The position numbers were made by a program, and so were the translations under genes. The notes under the pieces were generated by a model. The model was not told the DNA's origin and did not search any database. It saw only the letters and a list, made by a program, of their open reading frames with translations. Shown here in pieces: positions 1 through 5,509 of a stretch of DNA of 11,640 bases; position 1 is the first letter of the stretch; each line of letters starts with the position of its first letter. The stretch is from an archaeon (GTDB lineage Archaea; Hydrothermarchaeota; Hydrothermarchaeia; JALTZZ01; JALUTC01): assembly GCA_027051265.1 (NCBI GenBank), contig JALTZH010000173.1:1-11640 (forward strand), in the 5' to 3' direction.

Positions 1-377
1 CTATCATCCACAACTTCTTCAGCTATAGGTATATCATCCAAAGAATTAAAATAACAGCCGAAAACTTCGGTATTAAAGTTAAACCTGTCGATGAACGTAA
101 TACCTCCTCTCGTTGCCCTTGGTGTGGATCAGTCAAGTTCGTTAAAAAAGGTAGATTGTTTAAATGCCTTAACTGCGGTATAGAAGCTCATAGAGATGTC
201 GTTGGTGCTCTAAATATAGCCCTCGTCTCAATGATGCCCTCTAAGCCGAATCGGCGACGATGTAGGCTTAGAGGGTTCGAGAGAGGATGGTTTAACCGGG
301 TACTTTGCCAATCCGTGCTTCTGCGAGTTTCTCCCGCAGAAGCACAAACCTCCCCGCAAAGAATCCTCGCACCTTAG
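1..377 (+). CDS. tnpB: TnpB, RNA-guided nuclease of IS200/IS605 (C-terminal part only)
   Basis: The reading frame is open from base 3 to the stop at 375-377; the N-terminus lies left of the window. Visible are the linker ...DERNTSSRCPWCGS, a zinc ribbon with two Cys pairs (codons at 114, 123, 165 and 174), and EAHRDVVGALNIA, whose Asp (codon at 195) matches the last RuvC catalytic residue of TnpB. This is the classic TnpB/OrfB C-terminal signature. TnpB proteins are RNA-guided DNA nucleases that cut at a short transposon-adjacent motif and help retain the element; some have been co-opted by the host. After about residue 80 the protein becomes a basic, low-conservation tail translated through the hairpins of the right end, which is common in this family. 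Whether the N-terminal half is intact cannot be seen here. Confidence 0.9.
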   Translation, partial: IIHNFFSYRYIIQRIKITAENFGIKVKPVDERNTSSRCPWCGSVKFVKKGRLFKCLNCGIEAHRDVVGALNIALVSMMPSKPNRRRCRLRGFERGWFNRVLCQSVLLRVSPAEAQTSPQRILAP

Positions 378-395
378 CGCGGGGAGGAGGTCAGA
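1..395 (+). mobile_element. Right portion of an IS200/IS605-family element (5' part outside window)
   Basis: The stretch holds the C-terminal part of a TnpB reading frame and ends in a G+C-rich inverted repeat followed by GGTCAG. The layout CCTCCCCGC, then GAATCCTCGC, then GCGGGGAGG is the usual form of archaeal IS605-type right ends. This local G+C richness contrasts with the A+T-rich genes around it, which fits an imported element. The left end, any tnpA and the exact left boundary are outside the window. The right boundary is estimated at about 388-395 from the end of the hairpin and is not proven. Confidence 0.75.
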
Positions 396-411
396 CAAAT
401 CTTAACATTTT
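230..411 (+). ncRNA. Probable omega RNA (reRNA) from the tnpB 3' end, guide beginning near 396
   Basis: Three consecutive perfect stems occur on the plus strand. They are CCCTCTAAGCC 237-247 with 265-275 (11 bp, 17-nt loop), GTGCTTCTGCG 315-325 with 335-345 (11 bp, 9-nt loop) and CCTCCCCGC 349-357 with 379-387 (9 bp, 21-nt loop). In studied TnpB systems the guide RNA is made from this place, the tnpB 3' end plus right end, and the guide is the host sequence just beyond the element. By analogy the guide would begin near 396 (ACAAATCTTAACATTTT). RNA ends are estimates; no promoter or processing site was identified. Confidence 0.55.
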
Positions 412-469
412 CGTTGCATCCGCTAAACGTGATTTTAAATTTTTATATAAACTCTCACTAAATCACTCC

Positions 470-491
470 TTAAGCTTTTTTGGTTTTATCT
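470..491 (+). terminator. T-rich tract after tnpB/omega RNA, possible archaeal terminator
   Basis: The plus strand reads AAGCTTTTTTGGTTTTATCTT between the transposon and the convergent coiled-coil gene. Archaeal RNA polymerase stops at oligo-T tracts without needing a hairpin, so this could end rightward transcripts from tnpB. Support is by composition only. Confidence 0.3.
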
Positions 492-887
492 TTATAGCAG
501 TTTCGTTAAAATTATAGAAACAAGGGTTAGGATTATACCTATAAATGTTCCCAGCATAAATTTTGTAAGAATCTCCAATCTTTTTTCTAAGCTTGTAATT
601 TTTTCATCAAATTTCATCTCTAAGCTTTTCATTTCTTTTCTTAAACCTTCAACCTTAACATCAACGTATTCCTTCAAATAATTCTTCAACATTTTTTCCG
701 TTACTCTAATCTCATTTCTTAATCTATTCTCAACGTCTTTGATCACATTTCTAAGTTTATCGATATCGTCTTTAGTAGCGACTTCTTTCAGAACAGCTTT
801 AACGATTAATTTTCTAAATCTCAAAGCGATATCTGTTGCTAAAATATCTACAATCCCCGCTCTCGCTTCTTCATCCCTCTCAAACAT
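492..887 (-). CDS. Small coiled-coil protein with C-terminal membrane anchor, function unknown
   Basis: The protein has 131 residues. An N-terminal helical, charged part (1-37) is followed by a long Lys/Glu-rich segment (about 38-108) with hydrophobic heptads (IDKLRNVIKDVENRL, LEMKFDEKITSLEKRLEIL) that should form a coiled coil. It ends in a single hydrophobic segment of about 20 residues (MLGTFIGIILTLVSIILTKL), which would be a tail anchor. No enzyme motif is visible. Such small coiled-coil proteins, sometimes DUF1640-like, are frequent in archaeal genomes and are often found near mobile elements, but I cannot place it in a named family with certainty. The ATG at 885-887 is not preceded by a clear SD site; a TTAAATTT stretch about 25 bp upstream suggests leaderless expression. 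The gene faces the tnpB element and ends about 100 bp from its right end. Confidence 0.72.
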   Translation of the reverse strand: MFERDEEARAGIVDILATDIALRFRKLIVKAVLKEVATKDDIDKLRNVIKDVENRLRNEIRVTEKMLKNYLKEYVDVKVEGLRKEMKSLEMKFDEKITSLEKRLEILTKFMLGTFIGIILTLVSIILTKLL

Positions 888-1014
888 CCATCATCTATCA
901 AAGAAAAAAATTTAACTTCGAAAATTTTCATATTGTCTAAATAATATTTAGTTGTTTGCATTTATGGATTCATAATCCTTAATGCCGGGAATGATATAAG
1001 ATCTAAAGGATTTA

Positions 1015-1029
1015 TATACTTGTAGTATT
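1015..1029 (+). repeat. Direct repeat TATACTTGTAGTATT, left copy
   Basis: This is identical over 15 bases to 3251-3265 and in the same orientation. The upstream flanks also share blocks in the same order: GGGAA (987 and 3219), AGATC, and TA-A/G-AGG. The two copies bracket the ATPase/Toprim gene pair. They may be traces of the event that inserted the pair, or a shared promoter element. Confidence 0.6.
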
Positions 1030-1137
1030 GAAAGTAGAGTTAAGGCCTCCATGTAAGTGATTAAATGCAAACTGAAAAATAAACTGATGAATTAACGAAA
1101 GCTATGGTATATAAAATTAATTTCAACAGAACAAAAT

Positions 1138-1145
1138 TATATATG
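1138..1145 (+). promoter_or_regulatory. TATA box candidate for the ATPase/Toprim operon
   Basis: TTATATAT lies 55-62 bp before the ATPase ATG. With archaeal spacing (start site about 25 bp downstream) it would give a leader of about 30 nt carrying the SD site at 1188-1192. A second TATA-like TTTATAAAA (1162-1170) would start transcription too close to the SD and is less likely. Confidence 0.45.
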
Positions 1146-1187
1146 TGTACTGTTAATATTTCTTTATAAAAAATAAGATAAAAATTT

Positions 1188-1192
1188 GGAGG
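1188..1192 (+). promoter_or_regulatory. Strong Shine-Dalgarno site of the ATPase gene
   Basis: GGAGG lies 7 nt before the ATG at 1200-1202. It is the clearest SD in the window. Most other first genes here look leaderless, so this gene uses a different initiation mode from its neighbours. Confidence 0.75.
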
Positions 1193-1199
1193 AAATGTT

Positions 1200-2570
1200 A
1201 TGTTCGAGTTCAAAATTCGTGAATTTTATATAAAAAACTTTAAGAGTTTAAAAGATATCACCTTAAAACTTAACAATTTTAACGTAATCGTTGGTCGTAA
1301 TGCTTCCGGAAAAACAAATATTGTTGAAGCTTTTAAACTATTCAGAGATGTTTATCACTATCGTTATGACATTCCATTCTTTAACCCTTTCTATGAATGG
1401 GGTGGATATCAAAACGTTGTTTGGCAAGGAAATGAAGAACTACCAATACAATTGGGGTTCAGAACATATATTGAAGATTATGATGTATATTATGAAAAAT
1501 ACATAACTGGTTATGGTGGTAGGTTTGAAATTTTAAAGGAAAGATTATTCGTGAAAGGTTATGTTGATATAACAATCGAAGGAAATAAACTCATTATCAT
1601 GCATGATTCAAAATTCATTGAAAAAATTTGGAACAAAATTAAGAGTTTATCTAAAAGTATTTTCTCCATGCGTTATTTGAAAGAAGCTTTATCGGAAAAA
1701 GAATCCATAACGTTTCAGGAATATGAACTACTTGAACGTAGATTGGGAATTATGAGTGGGTGGTCTGCTACGTATACTAATGATTCATCAACGGCAGTAA
1801 TTCTTTTACATATTCCTGTTAAAAATGAAAGATTTCCAATAATAATTTCTCCAACAATTAAGATTAAGAGAAAAATTCAGCTTCGTTTACCTAGAAGAAT
1901 AGAGCTTAAGGAAGAAATCAGACATGTACCTCTCGTAACATATATTTTTTCATCGGAATTCATTTCGCAATCACAAATTTTAATATTAAGGCAATTGAAT
2001 TACAAAGCAATAACTACACCGCAACCTGTTAGAAGGGAGCTAATATTGAAAGAAGACGGTAGTAACTTGGCAAATGTTCTCTTAACATTATATTCTGATA
2101 GGGGAATCCCTGAGCGAATAGTTCGAGTAATAAATTCCATATTTGGTAACGTTGAAATAAAACCTAAGATAACGGATGATGGAAGAGTATACATTGAAAT
2201 CTTGGAAAATGGACTCAAATTACAGCCGAAAATGGTTTCAGATGGTTTTTGGAAACTATTAACAATTTTAACAGCAATAGAATTAAATCCACACATAATC
2301 GTAATTGACGAGTTAGAAAATTCATTGCATCCAGAGGCTATTGAATATGTAGTGGATGAACTAAAGAATTCGAAAAGCATTGTAATTGTAACAACACACT
2401 CACCAGCGGTTGTTGATATAATAGATCCAAAAGATTTAATATTGCTTGAAAAGGATGTAGAAGGAAAAACAATAGTCAAGAGGATTGAAAATCCTGAGAA
2501 AATAAAGAAATGGTTATCGGAAAACGGTATTACGTTGAGTGAAGGATGGTTATATGGTGATATCTTCTAA
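1200..2570 (+). CDS. AAA15/AAA21-type ABC ATPase, probable ATPase subunit of a two-gene defence system
   Basis: The 456-residue protein has the RecF/SMC-like ABC ATPase layout in one chain. The N-terminus IREFYIKNFKSLKDITLKL precedes Walker A GRNASGKTN (32-40). A variable middle insert (about 60-260) contains aromatic-rich and basic segments. An ABC signature-like VSDGFWKLL (346-354), Walker B IIVIDELE (366-373) with LHPEA after it, and an H-loop TTHSP (398-402) follow. The C-terminal WLSENGITLSEGWLYG is typical of the COG4637/COG1106 predicted ATPases. This family includes the ATPase parts of OLD nucleases, RloA/AbiLi and PARIS AriA. There is no nuclease domain in the chain itself; the next gene, overlapping its end, supplies a Toprim-like protein. 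I infer that they form a complex in which the ATPase senses or clamps and the Toprim partner acts. The start is set by a strong SD. Direct phage-defence function is inference. Confidence 0.88.
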   Translation: MFEFKIREFYIKNFKSLKDITLKLNNFNVIVGRNASGKTNIVEAFKLFRDVYHYRYDIPFFNPFYEWGGYQNVVWQGNEELPIQLGFRTYIEDYDVYYEKYITGYGGRFEILKERLFVKGYVDITIEGNKLIIMHDSKFIEKIWNKIKSLSKSIFSMRYLKEALSEKESITFQEYELLERRLGIMSGWSATYTNDSSTAVILLHIPVKNERFPIIISPTIKIKRKIQLRLPRRIELKEEIRHVPLVTYIFSSEFISQSQILILRQLNYKAITTPQPVRRELILKEDGSNLANVLLTLYSDRGIPERIVRVINSIFGNVEIKPKITDDGRVYIEILENGLKLQPKMVSDGFWKLLTILTAIELNPHIIVIDELENSLHPEAIEYVVDELKNSKSIVIVTTHSPAVVDIIDPKDLILLEKDVEGKTIVKRIENPEKIKKWLSENGITLSEGWLYGDIF

Positions 2571-3078
2571 AAGAATTTTAATACTAACTGAAGATACGTA
2601 TGGTATCGATTTTTTTCGTAAATTGATTAATAGATTAAAATCTCAAAGATTTATAAAAATTAATTATAGCTTTAAATATAGGAGATATCCAGGCGTTTGC
2701 AATTCAAAACTTTGTAGAATATTAAAATCCATTGGTAATAATTTGGTTAAAATTATTATAGTAGCAGATGCAGATGGAATGAATAAAAACCACGTCAAAA
2801 GTATGATTGAAAAACATATTCCTAATGAATTTAAAAATATAACAAAATATATAATTTTTAATCATTGCATTGAGGAGTGGATTTGTGAAGGATTGGGAGT
2901 TACTAAATGTTTTTCACATAATCCTGTACATATTCTAAATAATTATCTCAGACAAAATAAAGGAAGAGAATACGAAAAGTATATGTTACCTTCCTTTGCT
3001 GATAAATTAGACTTAAAAAAATTGCTGAACAATCAAGAGTTTAAATACTTTTTAAATTGTATAAATTGTAAATGTTAA
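2554..3078 (+). CDS. Toprim-like protein (RloB/DUF4276-like), partner of the upstream ATPase
   Basis: The protein has 174 residues from the ATG at 2554, which overlaps the ATPase gene by 17 bp and follows AAGGATGG. A GTG at 2539 would add five residues and is less likely. The pattern matches a Toprim fold: a first strand RILILTED with an acidic residue (E13), a helix GIDFFRKLI, then KIIIVADADG with a DxD pair (D72, D74). Next come FNHCIEEWICEGLG (E107, E108), like the conserved IExW motif of RloB/DUF4276 proteins, and a Lys-rich DKLDLKKLL. Toprim proteins of this kind cut nucleic acid using Mg2+ bound by these acids. In AbiL, PARIS and related systems a Toprim gene lies next to an AAA15-type ATPase as here. 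Four cysteines in the C-terminal half, three of them in the last six residues (CINCKC), are unusual and might bind metal. Family assignment is moderate. Confidence 0.68.
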   Translation: MVISSKRILILTEDTYGIDFFRKLINRLKSQRFIKINYSFKYRRYPGVCNSKLCRILKSIGNNLVKIIIVADADGMNKNHVKSMIEKHIPNEFKNITKYIIFNHCIEEWICEGLGVTKCFSHNPVHILNNYLRQNKGREYEKYMLPSFADKLDLKKLLNNQEFKYFLNCINCKC

Positions 3079-3150
3079 TAAAGTAAATTAAACTTTAAAA
3101 ACGTTAGATAATTCGTTTTTATTCTTTTATCATAGTTTCCATCAAGAATT

Positions 3151-3178
3151 AGGAGAATATTTTATCTTCCTCCTTTTT
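3151..3178 (+). terminator. Hairpin plus T run, probable end of the ATPase/Toprim transcript
   Basis: AGGAG (3151-3155) pairs with CTCCT (3170-3174), and the T run continues to 3178. The stem is short with a 14-nt loop, so the T tract is the stronger signal. It lies 73 bp after the Toprim stop codon. Confidence 0.42.
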
Positions 3179-3250
3179 ATTATGCAACAAGGTAGAAGTA
3201 AACAAGATCTACAGGATTGGGAAACAATTTAGATCCTAGAGGTTCTAAGC

Positions 3251-3265
3251 TATACTTGTAGTATT
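3251..3265 (+). repeat. Direct repeat TATACTTGTAGTATT, right copy
   Basis: This is the exact partner of 1015-1029. It runs directly into the TATA-like TTAAATATA of the next gene, so it may belong to the promoter. The part GTAGTATTAAATAT (3258-3271) occurs again, exact over 14 bases, at 8799-8812 in another promoter region. Confidence 0.6.
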
Positions 3266-3273
3266 AAATATAG
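3264..3273 (+). promoter_or_regulatory. TATA-like box of the aminotransferase gene
   Basis: TTAAATATAG is centred about 25 bp before the ATG at 3293, the spacing expected for a leaderless or nearly leaderless archaeal transcript. AAGG at about 3279-3282 is only a weak SD candidate. Confidence 0.4.
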
Positions 3274-3292
3274 TATTTAAAGGTATTGTAAA

Positions 3293-4396
3293 ATGAGGAT
3301 AAGAATATCTCAACCTTTAATTAATAAGGATGAATTTCTCGAATACCTAAACAATATTTTATCGAACAATGAATTTAGTTATGGAAAATATCTCGAATTG
3401 CTGGAGATGGAATTTAAAAAGTACGTTGGAGTTAGGTATTCTTTAGCAACATCTTCTGGAACATCAGCTTTATTAGCAGCGTTTGCATCACTGGATTTAA
3501 AACCCGGAGATAAATTTATAGTACCATCTTTTACATTCATAGCATCTGCATCTTCAGGAGTATTTTTGGGATATATTCCAATTTTTGCTGATATAGATGA
3601 AGAAACATATAATATACGAGTAGATGAAGTCAAAGAAAAATTAGAAGAAGATGATAAAATAAGAGCTATTGTCGTCGTACATCTCTATGGATTACCAGCT
3701 GATATCGGTAAAATAGTTAAGATCGCAAAAGAATATGGTGTTTACATTATAGAGGATTGCGCTCAAGCATTGGGAGCGGAATACCATAATAGAAAAGTAG
3801 GAACTTTTGGAGATGTGGCAATCTTTAGTTTTTATCCAACAAAAATTATTACAACAGGAGAAGGAGGAATGCTGGTTACAAACAATGAGGATATTTATTT
3901 AAAAGCAAAAGCGTTTATAAACCATGGTCGTGCAGATAATTCTTACCTTCATAAATCTCTTGGATTGAATTTTAGAATGTCAAATTTAAATGCAGCACTA
4001 GGAGTTGTACAGATTAAAGAGTTGGATAAAATAATCGAGAAGCGAAGAATAATTGCTCGTATTTATAATGAAAATCTCAAAGACCTTGTGATTGTACCAA
4101 AAGAACCAAACTACATGAGGCATGTATACAACATTTATACGATAAGAGTTAAAAGTACTGTAAGGGATCGATTGATATCATATTTAATTAACAAAGGAAT
4201 AGAAGCAAAAATATACTATCCTATTCCTCTACATATGCAACCTGTGTTTAAAAAGTACAGTTATAATAAAAGATTAAAATACGTCGAAAAGATATGTAAA
4301 GAAGTCCTATCTATACCAATACATCCTGCAATGAATGAGGAAGAAATACACTACGTTATTGATTCTATAAAAAAATTTTTCGGTTATGAAAGCTAA
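3293..4396 (+). CDS. DegT/DnrJ/EryC1 family PLP-dependent sugar aminotransferase
   Basis: The protein has 367 residues, the normal family length. It shows the fold-type I features of sugar aminotransferases: SSGTSALLAAF (54-64, phosphate and cofactor binding), VPSFTFIAS (77-85), HLYGLPAD (130-137), EDCAQALGAEY (154-164, with the Asp that contacts the pyridine nitrogen) and SFYPTKIITTGEGGM (179-193), whose K184 forms the Schiff base with PLP. FINHGR and FRMSNLNAALG are also conserved. The family usually transfers an amino group from glutamate to a keto sugar nucleotide for surface glycans or N-glycosylation; the exact sugar cannot be read from the sequence. No glycosyltransferase or sugar nucleotide gene lies next to it, so it is a single gene between two accessory segments. 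The ATG at 3293 is used; the first strand and the N-terminal RIRISQPLI are complete. Confidence 0.93.
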   Translation: MRIRISQPLINKDEFLEYLNNILSNNEFSYGKYLELLEMEFKKYVGVRYSLATSSGTSALLAAFASLDLKPGDKFIVPSFTFIASASSGVFLGYIPIFADIDEETYNIRVDEVKEKLEEDDKIRAIVVVHLYGLPADIGKIVKIAKEYGVYIIEDCAQALGAEYHNRKVGTFGDVAIFSFYPTKIITTGEGGMLVTNNEDIYLKAKAFINHGRADNSYLHKSLGLNFRMSNLNAALGVVQIKELDKIIEKRRIIARIYNENLKDLVIVPKEPNYMRHVYNIYTIRVKSTVRDRLISYLINKGIEAKIYYPIPLHMQPVFKKYSYNKRLKYVEKICKEVLSIPIHPAMNEEEIHYVIDSIKKFFGYES

Positions 4397-4867
4397 GTAT
4401 CCTTCCGTAATGAAATGATACTGTAGGAGAGAATGAACGAGAGTGTGGTTGGAAATATTTGCTTACGTCAAAATTAAATTATGTATCAGCCTAACCGCTA
4501 AGCAAATTAGTTACAAGAAAGTAGCTCCACTACCGTTCGGTAAGACAGTAGTAACGATGCGAACCTGCCTGAGGGAGTAAGATACCTGCAATAATGATGC
4601 ATTTGTAACATTAAAATACTTTTGTTGACACTCTATGATGATACCATATAGTTTGGAGAAAACAAGTTAGAATATGTTATTTATAATTATATTTGAATTA
4701 AAAAATGAAAAATCTTCCACCTTTGCTCGATATGTTGCTACGAACTAAACCCGAATGGGTAGAGCTTTATAAAGACATATGAAAGTCCCCAAAAGCCCGT
4801 TGATGAAACCTAAGACAGGAAGATTCTCCACTACCAATGAATCAAAAGTCTTAAAAGTAGCGGAGAG
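4397..4867. other. 471-bp stretch without a convincing gene; degenerate IS605-like or structured-RNA region
   Basis: No coding frame longer than about 40 residues is convincing. G+C in patches (4510-4600, 4740-4870) is higher than in the surrounding intergenic DNA. CTCCACTACC occurs twice (4525-4534, 4826-4835), each time followed by GTAG and then GAAC. GGAGAG-NNN-GAACG occurs at 4426-4439 and 4862-4875, near both ends. Complementary arms include ATTTGCTTA 4457-4465 with 4499-4507, the palindrome TACCGTTCGGTA 4531-4542, GTTACAA 4510-4516 with 4603-4609, and AATCTTCC 4711-4718 with 4818-4825. A non-autonomous or decayed IS200/IS605 derivative is my first guess; an unrecognised structured RNA is the alternative. 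Confidence 0.5.
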
Positions 4868-4869
4868 TC
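4822..4869 (+). repeat. 13-bp hairpin at the rnhB 3' end, similar to an IS605 right end
   Basis: GATTCTCCACTAC (4822-4834) pairs with GTAGCGGAGAGTC (4857-4869), with 11 Watson-Crick pairs, one G-U and one mismatch, around a 22-nt loop. Its shape and its end (TAGCG..GGAG..GTCAGA) match the right end at 349-394 (TTAGCGCGGGGAGGAGGTCAGA). It touches the rnhB stop codon, so on the minus strand it would sit just after that gene. Confidence 0.5.
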
Positions 4870-5509
4870 AGAACGGTAATTCACAATAAAAAAAATCATT
4901 TTTTAATTTCGTTAACGTTTTCCAGCTGGTTCTAACAATTTCAGGTATCTTTTTGTATTTCATGTAATATTCCTTAATAAACGATATCGTTTTTATATCC
5001 GAAGGATATCCAGAACCAAAATCGCCGTATGTTTTTTTTAGGTTTTCAATCTCAGTATCCCTAATAACTTTAGCAATAATAGATGCAGCGGATACGATAA
5101 TATATTTCGAATCGGCTCTATTTTCTGAGATTATTTCACAATCATAGTTCAGCCTTTTTTTAAGTTCTTTTTTTAAAGTATTTGGATTACTATAAAACGA
5201 GTCAATATATATTTTCTTAAGTCTTTTTCTATTTAAGACCTTTACAATCTCTTCAAGCTCCAATTTATTTAAACTAGATTTCAATACGTACTCGTCGATT
5301 TTTTTTGGTTCCAATTTAATTATATCATATTTAAACCTCTTAGAAATATTTTTAAACAATATCTTTCTTCTTATTTTTGTTACCTTTTTAGAATCTCTGA
5401 CGCGTAATTTTTTCAAATAATCCTCTTCATGTTCTTCTAAATATATTATACAAATGATTAATGGTCCGATTAAACTCCCCCTACCGGCTTCATCGATACC
5501 GCAAATCAT
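4868..5509 (-). CDS. rnhB: Ribonuclease HII
   Basis: The protein has 213 residues, normal for archaeal RNase HII. It starts MICGIDEAGRGSLIGPL, the diagnostic DEAGRG motif. The four metal-binding acids are visible: D6 and E7, D103 (IYIDSF) and D133 (RADSKY), followed by VSAASIIAKVIRD. GSGYPSD (165-171) carries the Tyr that reads the RNA-DNA junction in this family. The enzyme cuts RNA in RNA-DNA hybrids, removing single ribonucleotides and Okazaki primers. The start overlaps the argS stop in a TCAT/ATGA arrangement, indicating translational coupling as last gene of lysK-argS-rnhB. The C-terminus (ELPF) is short, without an extended PIP box tail. The last bases overlap the hairpin at 4822-4869, so the neighbouring element abuts or replaced the original 3' end. 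Confidence 0.96.
   Translation of the reverse strand: MICGIDEAGRGSLIGPLIICIIYLEEHEEDYLKKLRVRDSKKVTKIRRKILFKNISKRFKYDIIKLEPKKIDEYVLKSSLNKLELEEIVKVLNRKRLKKIYIDSFYSNPNTLKKELKKRLNYDCEIISENRADSKYIIVSAASIIAKVIRDTEIENLKKTYGDFGSGYPSDIKTISFIKEYYMKYKKIPEIVRTSWKTLTKLKNDFFYCELPF

Larger units (their letters stand above)
888..1199. other. 312-bp intergenic region between divergent genes, no gene seen
   Basis: No coding frame of note is present. The region serves the leftward coiled-coil gene and the rightward ATPase gene. It holds a 15-nt palindrome (CTAAATAATATTTAG, 937-951), an 11-bp inverted repeat (GTTTGCATTTA 954-964 with 1062-1072), and one copy of a sequence that recurs after the ATPase/Toprim pair (TATACTTGTAGTATT, 1015-1029). 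That copy overlaps a good TATA-like TTTATATA at 1011-1018. A short RNA or a remnant of an insertion could lie here, but nothing proves it. Confidence 0.6.
3079..3292. other. Intergenic region downstream of the ATPase/Toprim pair
   Basis: No gene is seen in these 214 bp. They contain T-rich stretches (3117-3127), a terminator-like hairpin with a T run (3151-3178), the right copy of the flanking repeat (3251-3265) and the promoter of the aminotransferase gene. Confidence 0.6.

Noticed and set aside
305-517. Plus-strand frame across the right end of the transposon
   Set aside because: It overlaps the tnpB end and hairpins out of frame and has no recognisable motif; it is an incidental open frame.
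954-1072. 11-bp inverted repeat (GTTTGCATTTA with its complement) enclosing about 97 bp, like a MITE
   Set aside because: An 11-bp inverted repeat within about 120 bp is expected about once by chance in a window this long and A+T-rich. No target-site duplication or related copy is visible.
1068-1100. CTGA followed by TGATGA, resembling boxes D' and C' of a C/D guide RNA
   Set aside because: There is no well-spaced outer box C or terminal box D, so the four-box pattern is not met.
2000-2479. 159-codon minus-strand frame inside the ATPase gene
   Set aside because: It is the antisense shadow of the C-terminal ATPase domain, whose motifs are all in the plus frame.
2539-2553. GTG start for the Toprim gene five codons upstream
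   Set aside because: The ATG at 2554 has AAGGATGG in front of it and begins directly at the first Toprim strand.
4635-4812. ATGATGA and TTGATGA motifs like box C of sRNAs
   Set aside because: Matching box D elements at the right spacing are missing.
4397-4867. RNase P RNA or SRP RNA
   Set aside because: GAAAGTCC and ACAGGAA fragments occur, but the conserved core order of RNase P RNA and the GNAR/helix 8 motifs of SRP RNA could not be found.
4705-4889. Two tiny overlapping frames (25 and 36 codons), the second beginning MKVPKSPLMKPKTG
   Set aside because: The second reads a little like a TnpB C-terminal tail, but both are too short and unsupported to call as genes; they are kept only as a hint of a decayed tnpB end.
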